37,342 nt of DNA from an uncultured Collinsella sp. (GCA_902470095.1 CABRFG010000013.1:1-37342); one strand, 5' to 3'; shown: positions 15,885-25,334, counted from the first letter of the stretch. The notes: generated by a model not told the origin, from the letters alone. Numbers and translations are program-made.

Positions 15885-18152
15885 TTAGCTCAGGTGCCAG
15901 ATCTCGTCGTTGTACTGGGAGATCGTGCGGTCGGACGAGAAGGTGCCGGCGTTGGCGATGTTGATCAGCGCCTTATGCATCCAAGCGTCCTGGTCCTCGT
16001 AGTCGGCTAGCACGCGCTCCTTGGTCTGGATGTACTCCTCAATATCGAGCAGGGCCATAAACCAGTCCTTGCCCTTAATGTCGTCGTGCAGGCGCTGTAG
16101 ACGCTCGGCGTTGCCGGTCGCCATAAAGGCCGGGTTGGTGATGAAGTCCACCAGCAGTTTAATGCCGGGCTTGCAGTAGAGCGCACCGGCGTTGTAGGTG
16201 CCGTCGGCGTAGAGCCGCTCGACCTGTTTGGACGAGGCACCAAAGGTGTAGATGTTCTCGTCGCCCACGAGCTCGGCAATCTCCACGTTGGCACCGTCGA
16301 GCGTGCACAGGGTCAAAGCGCCGTTGAGCATGAACTTCATGTTAGAAGTGCCGCTCGCCTCCTTGGAGGCCAGGCTGATCTGTTCGGAGATGTCGGCAGC
16401 GGGAATCACACGCTCGGCGGCGGTGACGTTGTAGTTCTCGATCATGACGACCTGCAGGTAGGGAGCCACGTCGGGGTCGTTGGCAATCCACTGGGAAAGC
16501 GTCAGGATCAGATGGATGATGTCCTGGGCGATAGTGTAGGCAGGCGCTGCCTTGCCGCCAAAGATGATGGTGACGGGGTGCTTAGGTTTGTTACCGTTCT
16601 TGATGTCGAGGTACTTCCAGATGATGTAGAGCGCGAGCATCTGCTGGCGCTTGTACTCGTGGATACGCTTGACCTGAACATCGATGATGGCGTTGGAGGG
16701 GATCGTCACACCCTGCTCGAGCGCCATGAACTGGCGCATGATGGTCTTTGCCTCGGTCTTGGTGGCGGCCAGGCGCTCAAGAATACTCTTATCGTCGGCG
16801 AAGTCGGCGAGCTTGCTCAAGTCGCCGGTTCTGCGCCAATCGGTACCGATCACATCGTCGAGCAGGCTGGCGAGCGCGGGGTTGGCTCCCTGGATCCAGC
16901 GGCGGAAGGTGATGCCGTTGGTCTTGTTGGAGAACTTCTCGGGGTAGATTTCGTAGAACGGATGAAGCTCGGTGTCCTCCAGGATTTTGGTGTGGAGTGC
17001 GGCGACGCCGTTGATGGAGAAGCCAAAGTGGATGTCCATGTGGGCCATGTGGACGGTGTCGTATTCGTCGATGATGGCAACGCGCGGGTCGTCGTGCTCG
17101 GCCTTGGCGACCTCGTCGAGCTTGACGATGATGTCGGCGATGGCGGGGGAGACCTTCTGCAGGCTGGCGAGCGGCCACTTCTCGAGTGCCTCGGCAAGGA
17201 TCGTGTGGTTGGTGTAGGCGACCATGGAACGCACGATGGTGACCGCCTCGTCAAACTCAATGTCGTGCTCGGTGATGAGCAGGCGGATGAGCTCGGGAAT
17301 GACCATGGTGGGGTGCGTGTCGTTAATCTGGACCACGGCGTAGTCGGCCAGATCGTGCAGGTTGCTGCCGCGCTCGACAGCCTCGTCGATCAGGAGCTGG
17401 GCGGCATTGCTCACCATGAAGTACTCCTGGTAGATACGAAGCAGACGGCCCTGCTCATCGGAATCGTCGGGGTAGAGGAACAGGGTGAGGTTCTTGGCGA
17501 TCTCGGTCTTGTCGAAGTCGATGGAGCTGCCGGGGACCAGGCCGTCGTCGACACTTGCCAGGTCGAACAGGCGTAGGCGGTTTTTGGTGGGCTGGCCGTA
17601 ACCGGGCACATCGATGTTGACGAGCTTGGAGGTGACGGCAAAGTCGCCGAACTCGACGGTGTAGGAGCGGTCATCGTCGACTAGGATGTCCTGCTCACCG
17701 AGCCACTCGTCGGGGACGGCCTTCTGCTGATTGTCGACAAAGCGCTGGCGGAACAGGCCGTAATGGTAGTTGAGGCCCACGCCGTCGCCGGTAAGGCCCA
17801 GCGTGGCGATGGAATCCAAGAAGCATGCGGCCAGACGGCCCAGGCCGCCGTTGCCGAGCGAAGGCTCGACCTCGAACTCCTCGATCTTGTTGAGGTCGTG
17901 GCCGGCGGCGGTGAGCTGGTCCTTAACCTCGCCATAGATGCCGAGGTCGATCATGTTGTTGATCAGCAGTTTGCCAATCAAAAACTCAGCAGAGATGTAG
18001 TAGAGCTTTTTCTTGCCATTGTTGAGCGGACAGGCGGCAGAGCGCTCCTGCACGAGCTTGACCAGCAGCTTATAAATACGACGGTCATCAAGTTGCTCGA
18101 GCGAAGTTCCAAAGGACTGCTCGGCAAGATTCGCAAGATTGATACGGGGCAT
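15885..18152 (-). CDS. glgP: Glycogen/alpha-glucan phosphorylase
   Basis: The 755-residue enzyme releases glucose 1-phosphate from alpha-1,4-glucans. It is shorter than E. coli GlgP (about 800). The N-terminal regulatory part is short, followed by YYISAEFLIG and the EPSLGNGGLGRLAACFLDS signature. The pyridoxal phosphate lysine is Lys606 in EASGTSNMKF, followed by LCTLDGANVEI. RVIPAADISEQIS matches the phosphate/PLP contact region. The ATG is preceded by AGGAGG on the minus strand. It lies downstream of malQ on the same strand, but a terminator separates them, so it may have its own promoter. Together with MalQ it degrades imported maltodextrin or stored glycogen. Confidence 0.96.
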   Translation of the reverse strand: MPRINLANLAEQSFGTSLEQLDDRRIYKLLVKLVQERSAACPLNNGKKKLYYISAEFLIGKLLINNMIDLGIYGEVKDQLTAAGHDLNKIEEFEVEPSLGNGGLGRLAACFLDSIATLGLTGDGVGLNYHYGLFRQRFVDNQQKAVPDEWLGEQDILVDDDRSYTVEFGDFAVTSKLVNIDVPGYGQPTKNRLRLFDLASVDDGLVPGSSIDFDKTEIAKNLTLFLYPDDSDEQGRLLRIYQEYFMVSNAAQLLIDEAVERGSNLHDLADYAVVQINDTHPTMVIPELIRLLITEHDIEFDEAVTIVRSMVAYTNHTILAEALEKWPLASLQKVSPAIADIIVKLDEVAKAEHDDPRVAIIDEYDTVHMAHMDIHFGFSINGVAALHTKILEDTELHPFYEIYPEKFSNKTNGITFRRWIQGANPALASLLDDVIGTDWRRTGDLSKLADFADDKSILERLAATKTEAKTIMRQFMALEQGVTIPSNAIIDVQVKRIHEYKRQQMLALYIIWKYLDIKNGNKPKHPVTIIFGGKAAPAYTIAQDIIHLILTLSQWIANDPDVAPYLQVVMIENYNVTAAERVIPAADISEQISLASKEASGTSNMKFMLNGALTLCTLDGANVEIAELVGDENIYTFGASSKQVERLYADGTYNAGALYCKPGIKLLVDFITNPAFMATGNAERLQRLHDDIKGKDWFMALLDIEEYIQTKERVLADYEDQDAWMHKALINIANAGTFSSDRTISQYNDEIWHLS

Positions 18153-18189
18153 GTTTCCTCCTGTGGTGAGTCGACTACATGTCAGAAAT

Positions 18190-18232
18190 TCAAAAGAAGC
18201 CCGCGCGAGGGATTGGGGTGGCCTCGCGCGGG
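18190..18232 (-). terminator. Terminator between malQ and glgP
   Basis: CCCGCGCGAGG pairs with CCTCGCGCGGG and is followed on the minus strand by CTTCTTTTG. Confidence 0.65.
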
Positions 18233-18280
18233 AAAAGCGGTTGCGTCCGTACGGTGGGGTGGAGTCGGGCGCGGTGGCTC

Positions 18281-19858
18281 CTATTGGGGAAGCTCAATTT
18301 CGGCTTCCGACGGGATGCGGAAGTAGGTCTCGGTCCAGTCGGTGAGCTTGTGCTCGAGCTCGCGGGTGATGGCGCCATCGAGCATGCGCCAGGTCCAGTT
18401 ACCGCCCAGGGTGGCGGGAGTGTTGATGCGCGCCTCGTTGCCCAGGTTGAGCAGGTCTTGCATGGTGTAGATGCAGGTATCGCTCACGCTGGCGGCGATG
18501 GTGCGGTTGAGTGCATCGGCCATGGGCTCGCCGGCCTGCTGGTGGGTGTACAGGGCCGCCTGCTCGCGCTGACGCGGGGTGGCCGTTCCCTCAAACCAAC
18601 CGCGCGCCGTCTCGTTGTCGTGTGTGCCCACATAGGCGACGGTGTTGGCAATGTAGTTGTGCGGCAGGTAGTACGAGTTGGTGCCCTCAAAGGCGAACTG
18701 CAAGATCTTCATGCCGGGGAAGCCCGAGTTGTCGCGCATGTCGATGACGCCGGGGGTGAGGAAGCCCAGGTCTTCGGCGATGATGGGCAGCGTGCCGAGC
18801 TTTTCCTCGAGTGTCTTGAAGAACTTGAGGCCGGGGCCCTGCGTCCACGAACCGTAGGACGAATCGGGTGAGGAGAACGGCACCTCCCAATAGGCCTCGA
18901 AGCCGCGGAAGTGATCCAGGCGGATGACATCGTACATGTCGAGGGCGGCGCGGATGCGGCCCTCCCACCAGGAGAAACCGTCGGCTTCCATGGCGTCCCA
19001 GTCGTAGATGGGATTGCCCCAGTACTGGCCGGTGGCCGAGAACTGGTCGGGCGGCGTGCCGGCGACACTCACGGGATTACCGGCGGCGTCGATCTTAAAG
19101 AGCTCGGGCGTGGCCCACATCTCGACGGAGTCGCGCGAGACATAGATGGGCAGATCGCCGATGATCAGGATGTCGCGCTCGTTGGCGTAAGCCTTGAGGC
19201 GGCTCCACTGGCGATCGAAGAAGTACTGCGTCATCTGGTGATACAGCATGCGCTCGGGATGGTCGGCGCAAACCTTGCTGCTGGCGCCGCCGCGGCAGCG
19301 AAGCTCCTCGTGCCACTCCCAAAACGCCCTAAGGCCGCACTCCTCCTTAACGGTCATAAACTCGCAGTAGGGGATGAGCCAGTCCTCGTTGGCCTGGATA
19401 AAGTCATCAAAGTCTGCAGGCTTGTTAGTCGCAAAGCGCTGGGCGGCACGGTCGAGAATCTGACGGCGACCGCCAAAGATAGCGCCGTAGTCGACGTTGG
19501 TGGGGTCGGAGCCCAGGTACACGCCGTCGATATCGCGCTGCTCCAGGTAACCTGCCTCGGTGAGCTCGGCAAAGTCAATGAAGTTGGGGTTGCCCGCACG
19601 GGCCGAGAACGACTGATAGGGCGAGTCGCCATAGCTCGTCGTCGTAAGGGGCAGAATCTGCCAGTAATGTTGTTTGCACGAGGCAAGAAAATCGACAAAG
19701 TCGTAGGCATTCCAGCCAAAGCCGCCGATGCCGTAAGGCCCGGGCAATGACGAAACGGGCATCAGAACACCGCTTGCACGCTCCATGGATGCACTCACCG
19801 TCCTTTTGAATAAGGGGCTGCGCCGTAGATGGATAGACGGCTCGTCCCGAGTTTCCAT
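18281..19858 (-). CDS. malQ: 4-alpha-glucanotransferase (amylomaltase)
   Basis: The enzyme (525 residues from this start) moves glucan segments between maltodextrins, releasing glucose and making longer chains for the phosphorylase. It is a GH77 protein. The catalytic residues are visible: the Asp in RLDHF (about residue 314), the Glu in IIAEDLGF (about 359) and the Asp in GTHDNE (about 411). LPGPYGIGGFG and the SPYQS..A.NP..I motif mark the N-terminus. The ATG at 19858 would lie only about 10 nt after the start site implied by TACAAT, with no Shine-Dalgarno sequence. ATG at 19786 follows AAAAGGA at long spacing and begins where family similarity begins, so it may be the true start. Confidence 0.94.
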   Translation of the reverse strand: METRDEPSIHLRRSPLFKRTVSASMERASGVLMPVSSLPGPYGIGGFGWNAYDFVDFLASCKQHYWQILPLTTTSYGDSPYQSFSARAGNPNFIDFAELTEAGYLEQRDIDGVYLGSDPTNVDYGAIFGGRRQILDRAAQRFATNKPADFDDFIQANEDWLIPYCEFMTVKEECGLRAFWEWHEELRCRGGASSKVCADHPERMLYHQMTQYFFDRQWSRLKAYANERDILIIGDLPIYVSRDSVEMWATPELFKIDAAGNPVSVAGTPPDQFSATGQYWGNPIYDWDAMEADGFSWWEGRIRAALDMYDVIRLDHFRGFEAYWEVPFSSPDSSYGSWTQGPGLKFFKTLEEKLGTLPIIAEDLGFLTPGVIDMRDNSGFPGMKILQFAFEGTNSYYLPHNYIANTVAYVGTHDNETARGWFEGTATPRQREQAALYTHQQAGEPMADALNRTIAASVSDTCIYTMQDLLNLGNEARINTPATLGGNWTWRMLDGAITRELEHKLTDWTETYFRIPSEAEIELPQ

Positions 19859-19884
19859 TTCTATTGTCCCTATTGTAGAACATG

Positions 19885-19896
19885 TTGTTTAAACAT
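19885..19896. promoter_or_regulatory. Operator-like palindrome in front of malQ
   Basis: TTGTTTAAACAT, embedded in a wider ACATGT...ACATGT dyad, lies just upstream of the TACAAT -10 box read on the minus strand. This is the fifth copy of the motif shared with the PTS, regulator and ABC importer promoters. Confidence 0.5.
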
Positions 19897-20064
19897 GTAT
19901 ATAGAGAATGAAAAAGTTGCCGAATTTCGGTGAATGGTAGTGCGCCATAAAGACGATATGAGCAGAACAATGTGAGCCCCTGCTTCGTATCGTCTTTTGA
20001 TTCGTGGGCCAAGGCTGACAATGGTCGTCGTCATTAAAATCCGGCAGCCAGCCAGGTTGCCACA

Positions 20065-20858
20065 ATGCGAGACTGGCTCACAATGCCACATGTTGCCTCT
20101 ATTGGCCTTGAGGTGCACGCCCGCAGCATCAAAGGATGCGCCTTCAATCCGTTCACGGGCGAGATCGGCGGGAAGCCCCTTCTCCTACGACCCCGCCTCC
20201 GTCGCCGACTCGATCCTTTCTATCGAGTCGCCCGGGGCAGTCTACGAGTCCGGCGTCACCGGCTTTCCCTTCTGCAGGGAGCCGCGCTGCCTCGGCGTGG
20301 ACTGCGTCATCGGCGCGGTCTCCAAGATGCAGAGGCCCGCGGCCGACAAGCGACGCAAGACCGACAAGCGCGACGCCGAGTTTTCGGCCAAGCAGCTCGC
20401 ACTGCACGAAATCGTCGAGGTCCACGTCCCCGACTGCGAGTGCGAGGGCGCCAGGGACCTCTCCCAGGCCCCCGCCGATGCCCGGGAGAGGTTACCGTGT
20501 TACCGTCAAGCAGCGCCTCTCCAAGTACCTGCCCAGGAATGGGCAGTGCCACCCCGGCGGAGACGACCAGAGAAGGAGGCTCGGGACGTGGACCAGGGCG
20601 CACTGGGCCTGGATCGAAGCCGCGGAGATGGCCGACCCCACGGCCCAGCAGACCCTCGACTGCTATAAGGAGCGCGTCAAGCGGGCGGTAGACGAGAAGA
20701 AGGACCTGGAATCCAAGGTGGAGTCCCAGTCGGAACAGCCCCGATGGAAGCCGACGATGGACGTGCTCAGCTGCATGAAGGGCATCGACGTCGTCATCTC
20801 CGCTGTTAGTGTTAGTGTATTTTTCACCGTTCAGTTTAATGCTACCACTGACAGTTGA
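20065..20858 (+). pseudogene. IS110-family transposase remnant
   Basis: Three reading frames in turn match one IS110-type transposase. The first (about 20065-20175) has VASIGLEVHA, in which the first catalytic Asp of the DEDD domain is replaced by Glu. The second (about 20176-20505) has CVIGAVSKMQRP, RRKTDKRDAE and LHEIVEVHVPD. The third (about 20500-20805) has VTVKQRLSKYLPRNG and a Trp/Glu-rich helix. The sequence breaks off at LSCMKGIDVV, at the start of the second conserved (Transposase_20) domain. At least two frameshifts and the truncation mean it is inactive. It marks the left edge of the accessory region. Confidence 0.8.
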
Positions 20859-21177
20859 AACGCCTGTGGAAGGGATAGCCTTGTTGGACGGGGACTATTC
20901 GTGATAGTATCGCGCCGCAACATCGAGGCGCGAATCGCCCATGTGGTGGCAGTGCGAGTTTCGTGAGGTGTGGTGTGGACGGGACGCAGCGTTTTATGGG
21001 TCTGGCCGGTCCGACTGGTGTGCAGTTCTGTCGGGCCGGCCGAGATTGGTGAAGAGATCGCGTTGTTGAATGAGCGAATTTTACAAGCAGCTCTTCAAGG
21101 CGCTCTGGGCGTTGGCTAGGGCTGCGCAGTCAATCGCATGCAGCGATAGGCGAGGTGATTGCTCGATGGGTTGGCGA
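20859..21177. other. Non-coding stretch with a long hairpin
   Basis: No convincing gene is seen. TAGTAT near 20906 with TTGGAC about 15 bp upstream could be a promoter. GGCCGGTCCGAC and GTCGGGCCGGCC (about 21004-21040) form a 12-bp stem without a T-run. A plus-strand reading frame from 21070 starts plausibly (MSEFYKQLFKALWAL) but then overlaps the peptide gene on the other strand and loses any protein-like character. It may be the scar of a deletion. Confidence 0.35.
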
Positions 21178-21360
21178 CTAGTTTTGTGCCGTACTTGCCT
21201 CGGTGCCGTCGTTATCTGCCGAGTACCAGAATGCGTAGGCCGCAACGACGGCATCGTAGACGGCTGCAACTACGTTATCCACGACGGCTGCGAAGTTGAC
21301 TACAACGGGAATGGGGCCGGTTTTGGAATCCATCTTCTCTACTTCTGGGGTCTCGTACAT
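21178..21360 (-). CDS. Putative RiPP precursor peptide, 60 residues
   Basis: The 60-residue peptide starts 12 bp after the stop of the broken radical SAM gene on the same strand. AAGGAG lies 8 bases before its ATG, so the ribosome binding site is intact. The first 20 residues are polar (MYETPEVEKMDSKTGPIP). The middle is a hydrophobic stretch rich in Val, Ala and aromatics ending in AYAFWYS, followed by an acidic, small-residue tail. There are no cysteines. Size, position and layout fit a precursor for a radical SAM-modified peptide, possibly one cross-linked at Phe, Trp or Tyr. No named family was recognised; the role is inference. Confidence 0.6.
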   Translation of the reverse strand: MYETPEVEKMDSKTGPIPVVVNFAAVVDNVVAAVYDAVVAAYAFWYSADNDGTEASTAQN

Positions 21361-21372
21361 GGGAACATCTCC

Positions 21373-22197
21373 TTAGAGTTGGGACAGGACGCTCAGGTCG
21401 CCTAGATCGTCATCGATTAGGTCGATATAGAGGTCGCCGTCCATATTGATGTCTGCAATCAACGATGAGATCTCTTCCATCTCGTCAATCGAGTGCATGC
21501 GATTGGCCAACGCGGTAATAACGGGTTTATCCCAAACGGTTGCCATTCCGGCATCGTAGTATTCCTGAAGACTGTGTTTGCGAACGTTTCCAATGATGAG
21601 AGGTATATAGGGGGATACGACGATATCGCCATTGGCGTGGATGGCCACTTGGTCAAATTGCATCTGCAGCTGGGGGAATCTGACCAAGTGGTCGATGGGG
21701 TCGCCCCACTCAAACATGAAGTAGCCTCGATAGCCTGGATCGTATCGAAGGTCGTTGATCGTGTTGACCAACCGACGGTATTGATTATTTGAAGGGCGAA
21801 TTGTGCGGTTTTTTCGGGCTCTGCCGAGGAGCATAAGTGGCTGACTCGAAGGTCAATTCGGTCGGTCCTGCTCGACGATTTCAGCTTGTCCCGGAGCATC
21901 GTGCAAACTGGTTTGAAATCGTCGACATTAAATGATGTTGGACAAAAGGCAATCGAAAGGTGCAGCGAAGTTTCGTTCAGCGTGATATCGATGGCGTCTA
22001 GTACCCGGTCGTATAGCCCCGGGAACCCCCGCATATGTTCATGAGAATCACGTAGGCCATCGAGGCTAAACTGTATGCCGTTTAAACCGGTATGTTCGAG
22101 CTCATGCAAAGTAATTGAGCTTGCGAGCAGTCCGTTTGACACGAGGTTGCATTTGACGCCAGATGCGCTGAGCCGCCGCAAGGATTCGATGACAAGG
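21373..22197 (-). pseudogene. Radical SAM peptide-modifying enzyme, truncated and frameshifted
   Basis: The readable part begins inside the radical SAM barrel (SPFLVIESLRRL, then CNLVSNGLL and IQFSLDGL). The N-terminal third with the CxxxCxxC cluster motif is missing. Around 21828 a single base appears deleted: the first frame ends near LRVSHL and the next continues LLGRARKNRTIR, which together restore a normal barrel end. The C-terminal part (HANGDIVVSPYIPLIIGNV, SLQEYYDAG) resembles SPASM-type tails but lacks cysteines. The truncation point lies by the ribosome binding site of the opposite-strand membrane protein gene. It probably once modified the peptide encoded just downstream. Confidence 0.75.
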
Positions 22198-22217
22198 AAT
22201 GGACTGGAGTGATGGCG

Positions 22218-22571
22218 ATGTCGGACGTTGTGGTTCCAATGGTGGGGTCATGCCTGCTGCTGGTGTTCGGAATAATGATATATCGAGGCAAGCTCACGGG
22301 ATTGCTTGCCGGAATGTCATTGCTATCGGGAGAGCGTTTAGAGGAGGCAAAGCGGACGGCCGAGTCTCTAGGCGCAAACCGAGTGGTGGGGGCGTCTGTA
22401 GTTTTCTCCGCAATATGCCTTTTTCTCTCGTCCCTTTTTCCGGACAAAAGGGCTATTCTCGGCCTGATGGTGGCTGCCGTTATAATCGCCGCGCTTGCCT
22501 ATGCAAATAGGGGGCCTATTCGTATGTATATAAAGGTGAAATGGAATCCTGGGCACCGCAGCCCGAGATAG
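22218..22571 (+). CDS. Small membrane protein (DUF3784-like)
   Basis: The protein has 117 residues with three likely membrane helices (about 5-20, 55-70 and 77-92), a polar loop with GERLEEAKRTAESLG after the first, and a basic C-terminal tail. The pattern resembles DUF3784 proteins, small membrane proteins often found near peptide transporters in Firmicutes and Actinobacteria. ATG at 22218 is eight bases after GGAG; ATG at 22212 is also possible. The function is unknown. It precedes the broken ABC exporter by about 100 bp. Confidence 0.5.
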   Translation: MSDVVVPMVGSCLLLVFGIMIYRGKLTGLLAGMSLLSGERLEEAKRTAESLGANRVVGASVVFSAICLFLSSLFPDKRAILGLMVAAVIIAALAYANRGPIRMYIKVKWNPGHRSPR

Positions 22572-22667
22572 TGTCTTGAGCAAGGATTAACAACAAGGGA
22601 TATATGGGAGCGATTAAGCGGCGAACATATTCAGTTTTGGATAAAAGGCCGCTTGATGGGAGCTGGC

Positions 22668-24271
22668 ATGTTTAAGAAGACGGTTCACGAGTTGTTTCGG
22701 TGTAAAGGGTCACGGCTTTTCGTGATTCTCATGCTGGTTAATTTCGCTCTCTCGTGCATCATGCCCGCCTTAAACGGTGGGTTTGTAGACTTTCTCGTGA
22801 CGAATAGGGACCCATCTCGCGTCGTATGGTTTGCGGCCTTTGTTGCGGGCATAGGGATATCGGCCTCCTTCATGTCGCATGCGATGGGCGTGAACGTATC
22901 GCGCGTCATCTTGGAGATGACGACGAGACTGATGGGGACCACGTGTGAGTCGTTTGAACGGGGGCCCCTGGAAAAGGGGGAGCAGGCGGATCCATCCTAT
23001 ACAACGCAGAGGGTGTATGCGGATTCGAATGCGGTGTCATCGTTTGTCGTGAACAACTTCCTGACGATCGGGCTTAACGTCGTTCTGGTTGTGTTGATAT
23101 GCATCATCCTGTTTTCGATCAATCCGGTGTTCCTGGTGTTAAGTGCATGTTCGCTTGTTGCGTACTTCATTTTATTCAGGGCGTTGAAAAAGCCGCTGTA
23201 CAACAGCTCGCTTGCGAACAAGGAGGGGTTGAGCAAGCTTTTCGCGTCCGTGAGCGGCGAGCTGTCGCAGTTGTTTGACATTAAGTGCGATGGCGCATAT
23301 GACCAGAGCGCTCGGACGCTCAAAGGGGTATTCGAGGGGTACTACCCGATTTACATGAAAGCAAGTAGGGTCTCGAATCTGGCCACCTCGAGCGACGGCC
23401 TGATCTCATCTGTGTTCCGGGGAGCGTTGCTTGTGATCTCCGGAATGGAAATATTAAGCGGAAGAATGAGCATTGGCGAGTTCACAATGGTGAACTCGTA
23501 TTACTCGATGGCGTTCGGATGCTTCAAATATTATTTGAATTATTTAAAATCATATCAGGACGCGAGGGCCTCGTTCGACCGATTGGAGGCTCTGTCGGAA
23601 GGCGCCGAGGACCGCGGCACCATCTCGGTTGGGCACGTGGAGAGCATATCGTTGTCCAACATCGCGTACCGATATGCGGGAAAGCCCTACTTGTACCGCG
23701 ATCTCTCCGTGGAGGTCGAGAGGGGGAAACCTATGCCATTACCGGGCCGAACGGATGCGGCAAAAGCACGTTTCTGAAGGTGCTTCTTGGACTATATTCT
23801 GCTGGGGGGCATCGGACTTTGGGGTCGGTGCCATATGAAGAGCTCGATATGGAGACGATCCGACATGACCTGTTTGCGGTGTGCCCGCAAAAGCTCTTTA
23901 TTCCGAATGAAACGGTGGAACACTATCTTGAGAGGGCATCGATTCGGGGAACGGGCGAGCATCTCTGCGAGCTTGTGCCGAGTTTCTGCCGAACCGTCGA
24001 ATCGTTAAAAGGTAAGAATTGTAGGGACCTTTCTGGTGGAGAGTATCGGAAGCTAAGGATAATCTCAGCACTTTGCAGGCAACCGGAAGTGCTTGTGTTT
24101 GACGAGCCGACGAATGATTTAGACGAAGAAAGCCGTCGGGAGTTCACGGAGTATGTCTCTCGAAACCCCTTTAATCAGCTAATTCTTGTTGTAAGCCACG
24201 ATCAGGATTTGATTTTGGCATGCGATAAGAAACTGGATTTGAATTTCGACTCGAAAGATGGGCAATGCTGA
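22668..24271 (+). pseudogene. ABC exporter (membrane and ATPase domains fused), frameshifted
   Basis: The first part (22668 to about 23725) encodes a six-helix exporter membrane domain and the start of the ATPase domain (SISLSNIAYRYAGKPYLYRDLSVEVERG). The reading frame then shifts. The second part (to 24271) continues with ETYAITGPNGCGKST (Walker A), DLSGGEYRKLRI (signature) and VLVFDEPTNDLD (Walker B). Adding one G to the five-G run at 23722-23726 restores the whole protein, about 534 residues. It could be a true mutation, slippage-prone phase variation or a sequencing error. No C39 peptidase domain is present. GGGAG precedes the ATG at 22668. Confidence 0.8.
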
Positions 24272-24391
24272 TGAGAAACGCTTGGAGTTCGGGATTGCGC
24301 GGCGTGAAGCGACCCTCTTCTTATCGAGTTCGTTACAATGTAGGAAAAACAGTAAGTAAGAAGACCTCTGATTGCTTTAGGAGGAGCTGTG

Positions 24392-24928
24392 GTGAATAGC
24401 GCCCAGAAGATCGATAAGTCCATCCAGAAGATGATGACTCTCGGAAGAAGGCTTGGGATTCTGTTTACGGCGCTGTTTATAGCGGTGTGTTGCTGTTCGG
24501 TGGTGGTGGTTATTTCCATTGGGCTTATGGCTGCTCAAGGAAACCTATATGATCCATCAAAGACGGTTTCCGTAGTGGTTCCTTTGATGTATCTTCTGAT
24601 TTCCGGAGGGGCCACATGGACCCTGCGGGGAATCAGCATGGACATGGCTCATGGCGAATCGCCCTTTACCCTTTCGCATGCTCGAAGAATCTCGATTATC
24701 GGGTGGCTGTTTGTTGCAGCAGCAATAGGTGACCTCTTGTTTTCTCCGGGGTTTCTTTCGATAGTGATTGGCCCCTTCGACTTGCTGGGGAACGCCTATT
24801 CGATGTTTGAAAACCTGGCCCTGCCCATAGATATTGGTGCTGTGCTGGGGGCCGTTTGCTGCTTCTCGATTTCTGCGATATGGCGCTACGGAGCTCTGCT
24901 TCAAGACCAGACCGAGGATTTGGTGTGA
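24392..24928 (+). CDS. DUF2975-like four-helix membrane protein
   Basis: The protein has 178 residues with four predicted membrane helices (about 25-48, 65-80, 105-125 and 145-165) and conserved-looking Gly/Ser-rich loops. The layout (first helix, ISGGATWTLRGI, SPFTLSHARRIS) matches DUF2975. These proteins are commonly encoded next to a small YozG-like HTH regulator, as here, and are thought to work with it in regulation. AGGAGGAG lies five bases before the GTG at 24392. A TACAAT box at 24334-24339 may be the -10 element. The HTH gene follows after 8 bp. Confidence 0.75.
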   Translation: MNSAQKIDKSIQKMMTLGRRLGILFTALFIAVCCCSVVVVISIGLMAAQGNLYDPSKTVSVVVPLMYLLISGGATWTLRGISMDMAHGESPFTLSHARRISIIGWLFVAAAIGDLLFSPGFLSIVIGPFDLLGNAYSMFENLALPIDIGAVLGAVCCFSISAIWRYGALLQDQTEDLV

Positions 24929-24936
24929 GGGGCGGC

Positions 24937-25266
24937 ATGGACTATCTGATTATTGAGCTTGAAAGCTTATTGCTTCGACGCGGAAAGACGAGTACGGATA
25001 TCATTCGGGCGACCGGGCACACACCGGCAAGTATCTCAAAAATACGAAATGGCAAGGTGAAGGCAATTAGGTTAAAGACATTGCTGGATATTTGCGTAGA
25101 GCTTGATTGCCAGCCTGGCGATCTTATTAAGCGCGTCAACGAAAGAGAACTTGAGGAACTGGCGACGCGGCGCGCCCGCAACGCGCTGAGCAGGGCGACC
25201 GCGACGGGTGATGACCCGGTCCTGGAGTCAGATCATGTTTACGTGGTCGATCTTAGAGACGACTGA
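24937..25266 (+). CDS. Small Cro/C1-type HTH regulator (YozG-like)
   Basis: The protein has 109 residues. The first 70 form a helix-turn-helix of the HTH_26/YozG type (RGKTSTDIIRATGHTPASISKIRNGKVKAIRLKTLLDICVELDCQPGDLI). The last 40 residues are charged and unlike the usual short tail of the family. GAGGGG lies 4-5 bases before the ATG. It is co-transcribed with the DUF2975 gene and lies directly upstream of the intact RiPP cluster, which it might control, though the terminator at 25298 separates the transcripts. Confidence 0.8.
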   Translation: MDYLIIELESLLLRRGKTSTDIIRATGHTPASISKIRNGKVKAIRLKTLLDICVELDCQPGDLIKRVNERELEELATRRARNALSRATATGDDPVLESDHVYVVDLRDD

Positions 25267-25297
25267 GGCTGGAGAATAAAAAAGTATTGAGCAGGTG

Positions 25298-25334
25298 CAG
25301 CCCGTGAAAACAACGGTTTTCACGGGCTGTTCAT
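25298..25334 (+). terminator. Terminator after the HTH gene
   Basis: CAGCCCGTGAAAAC pairs with GTTTTCACGGGCTG around an AACG loop, followed by TTCATT. Confidence 0.75.

Noticed and set aside
21004..21040. A terminator or riboswitch
   Set aside because: The hairpin is strong but lacks a T-run on either strand and no clear downstream gene exists.
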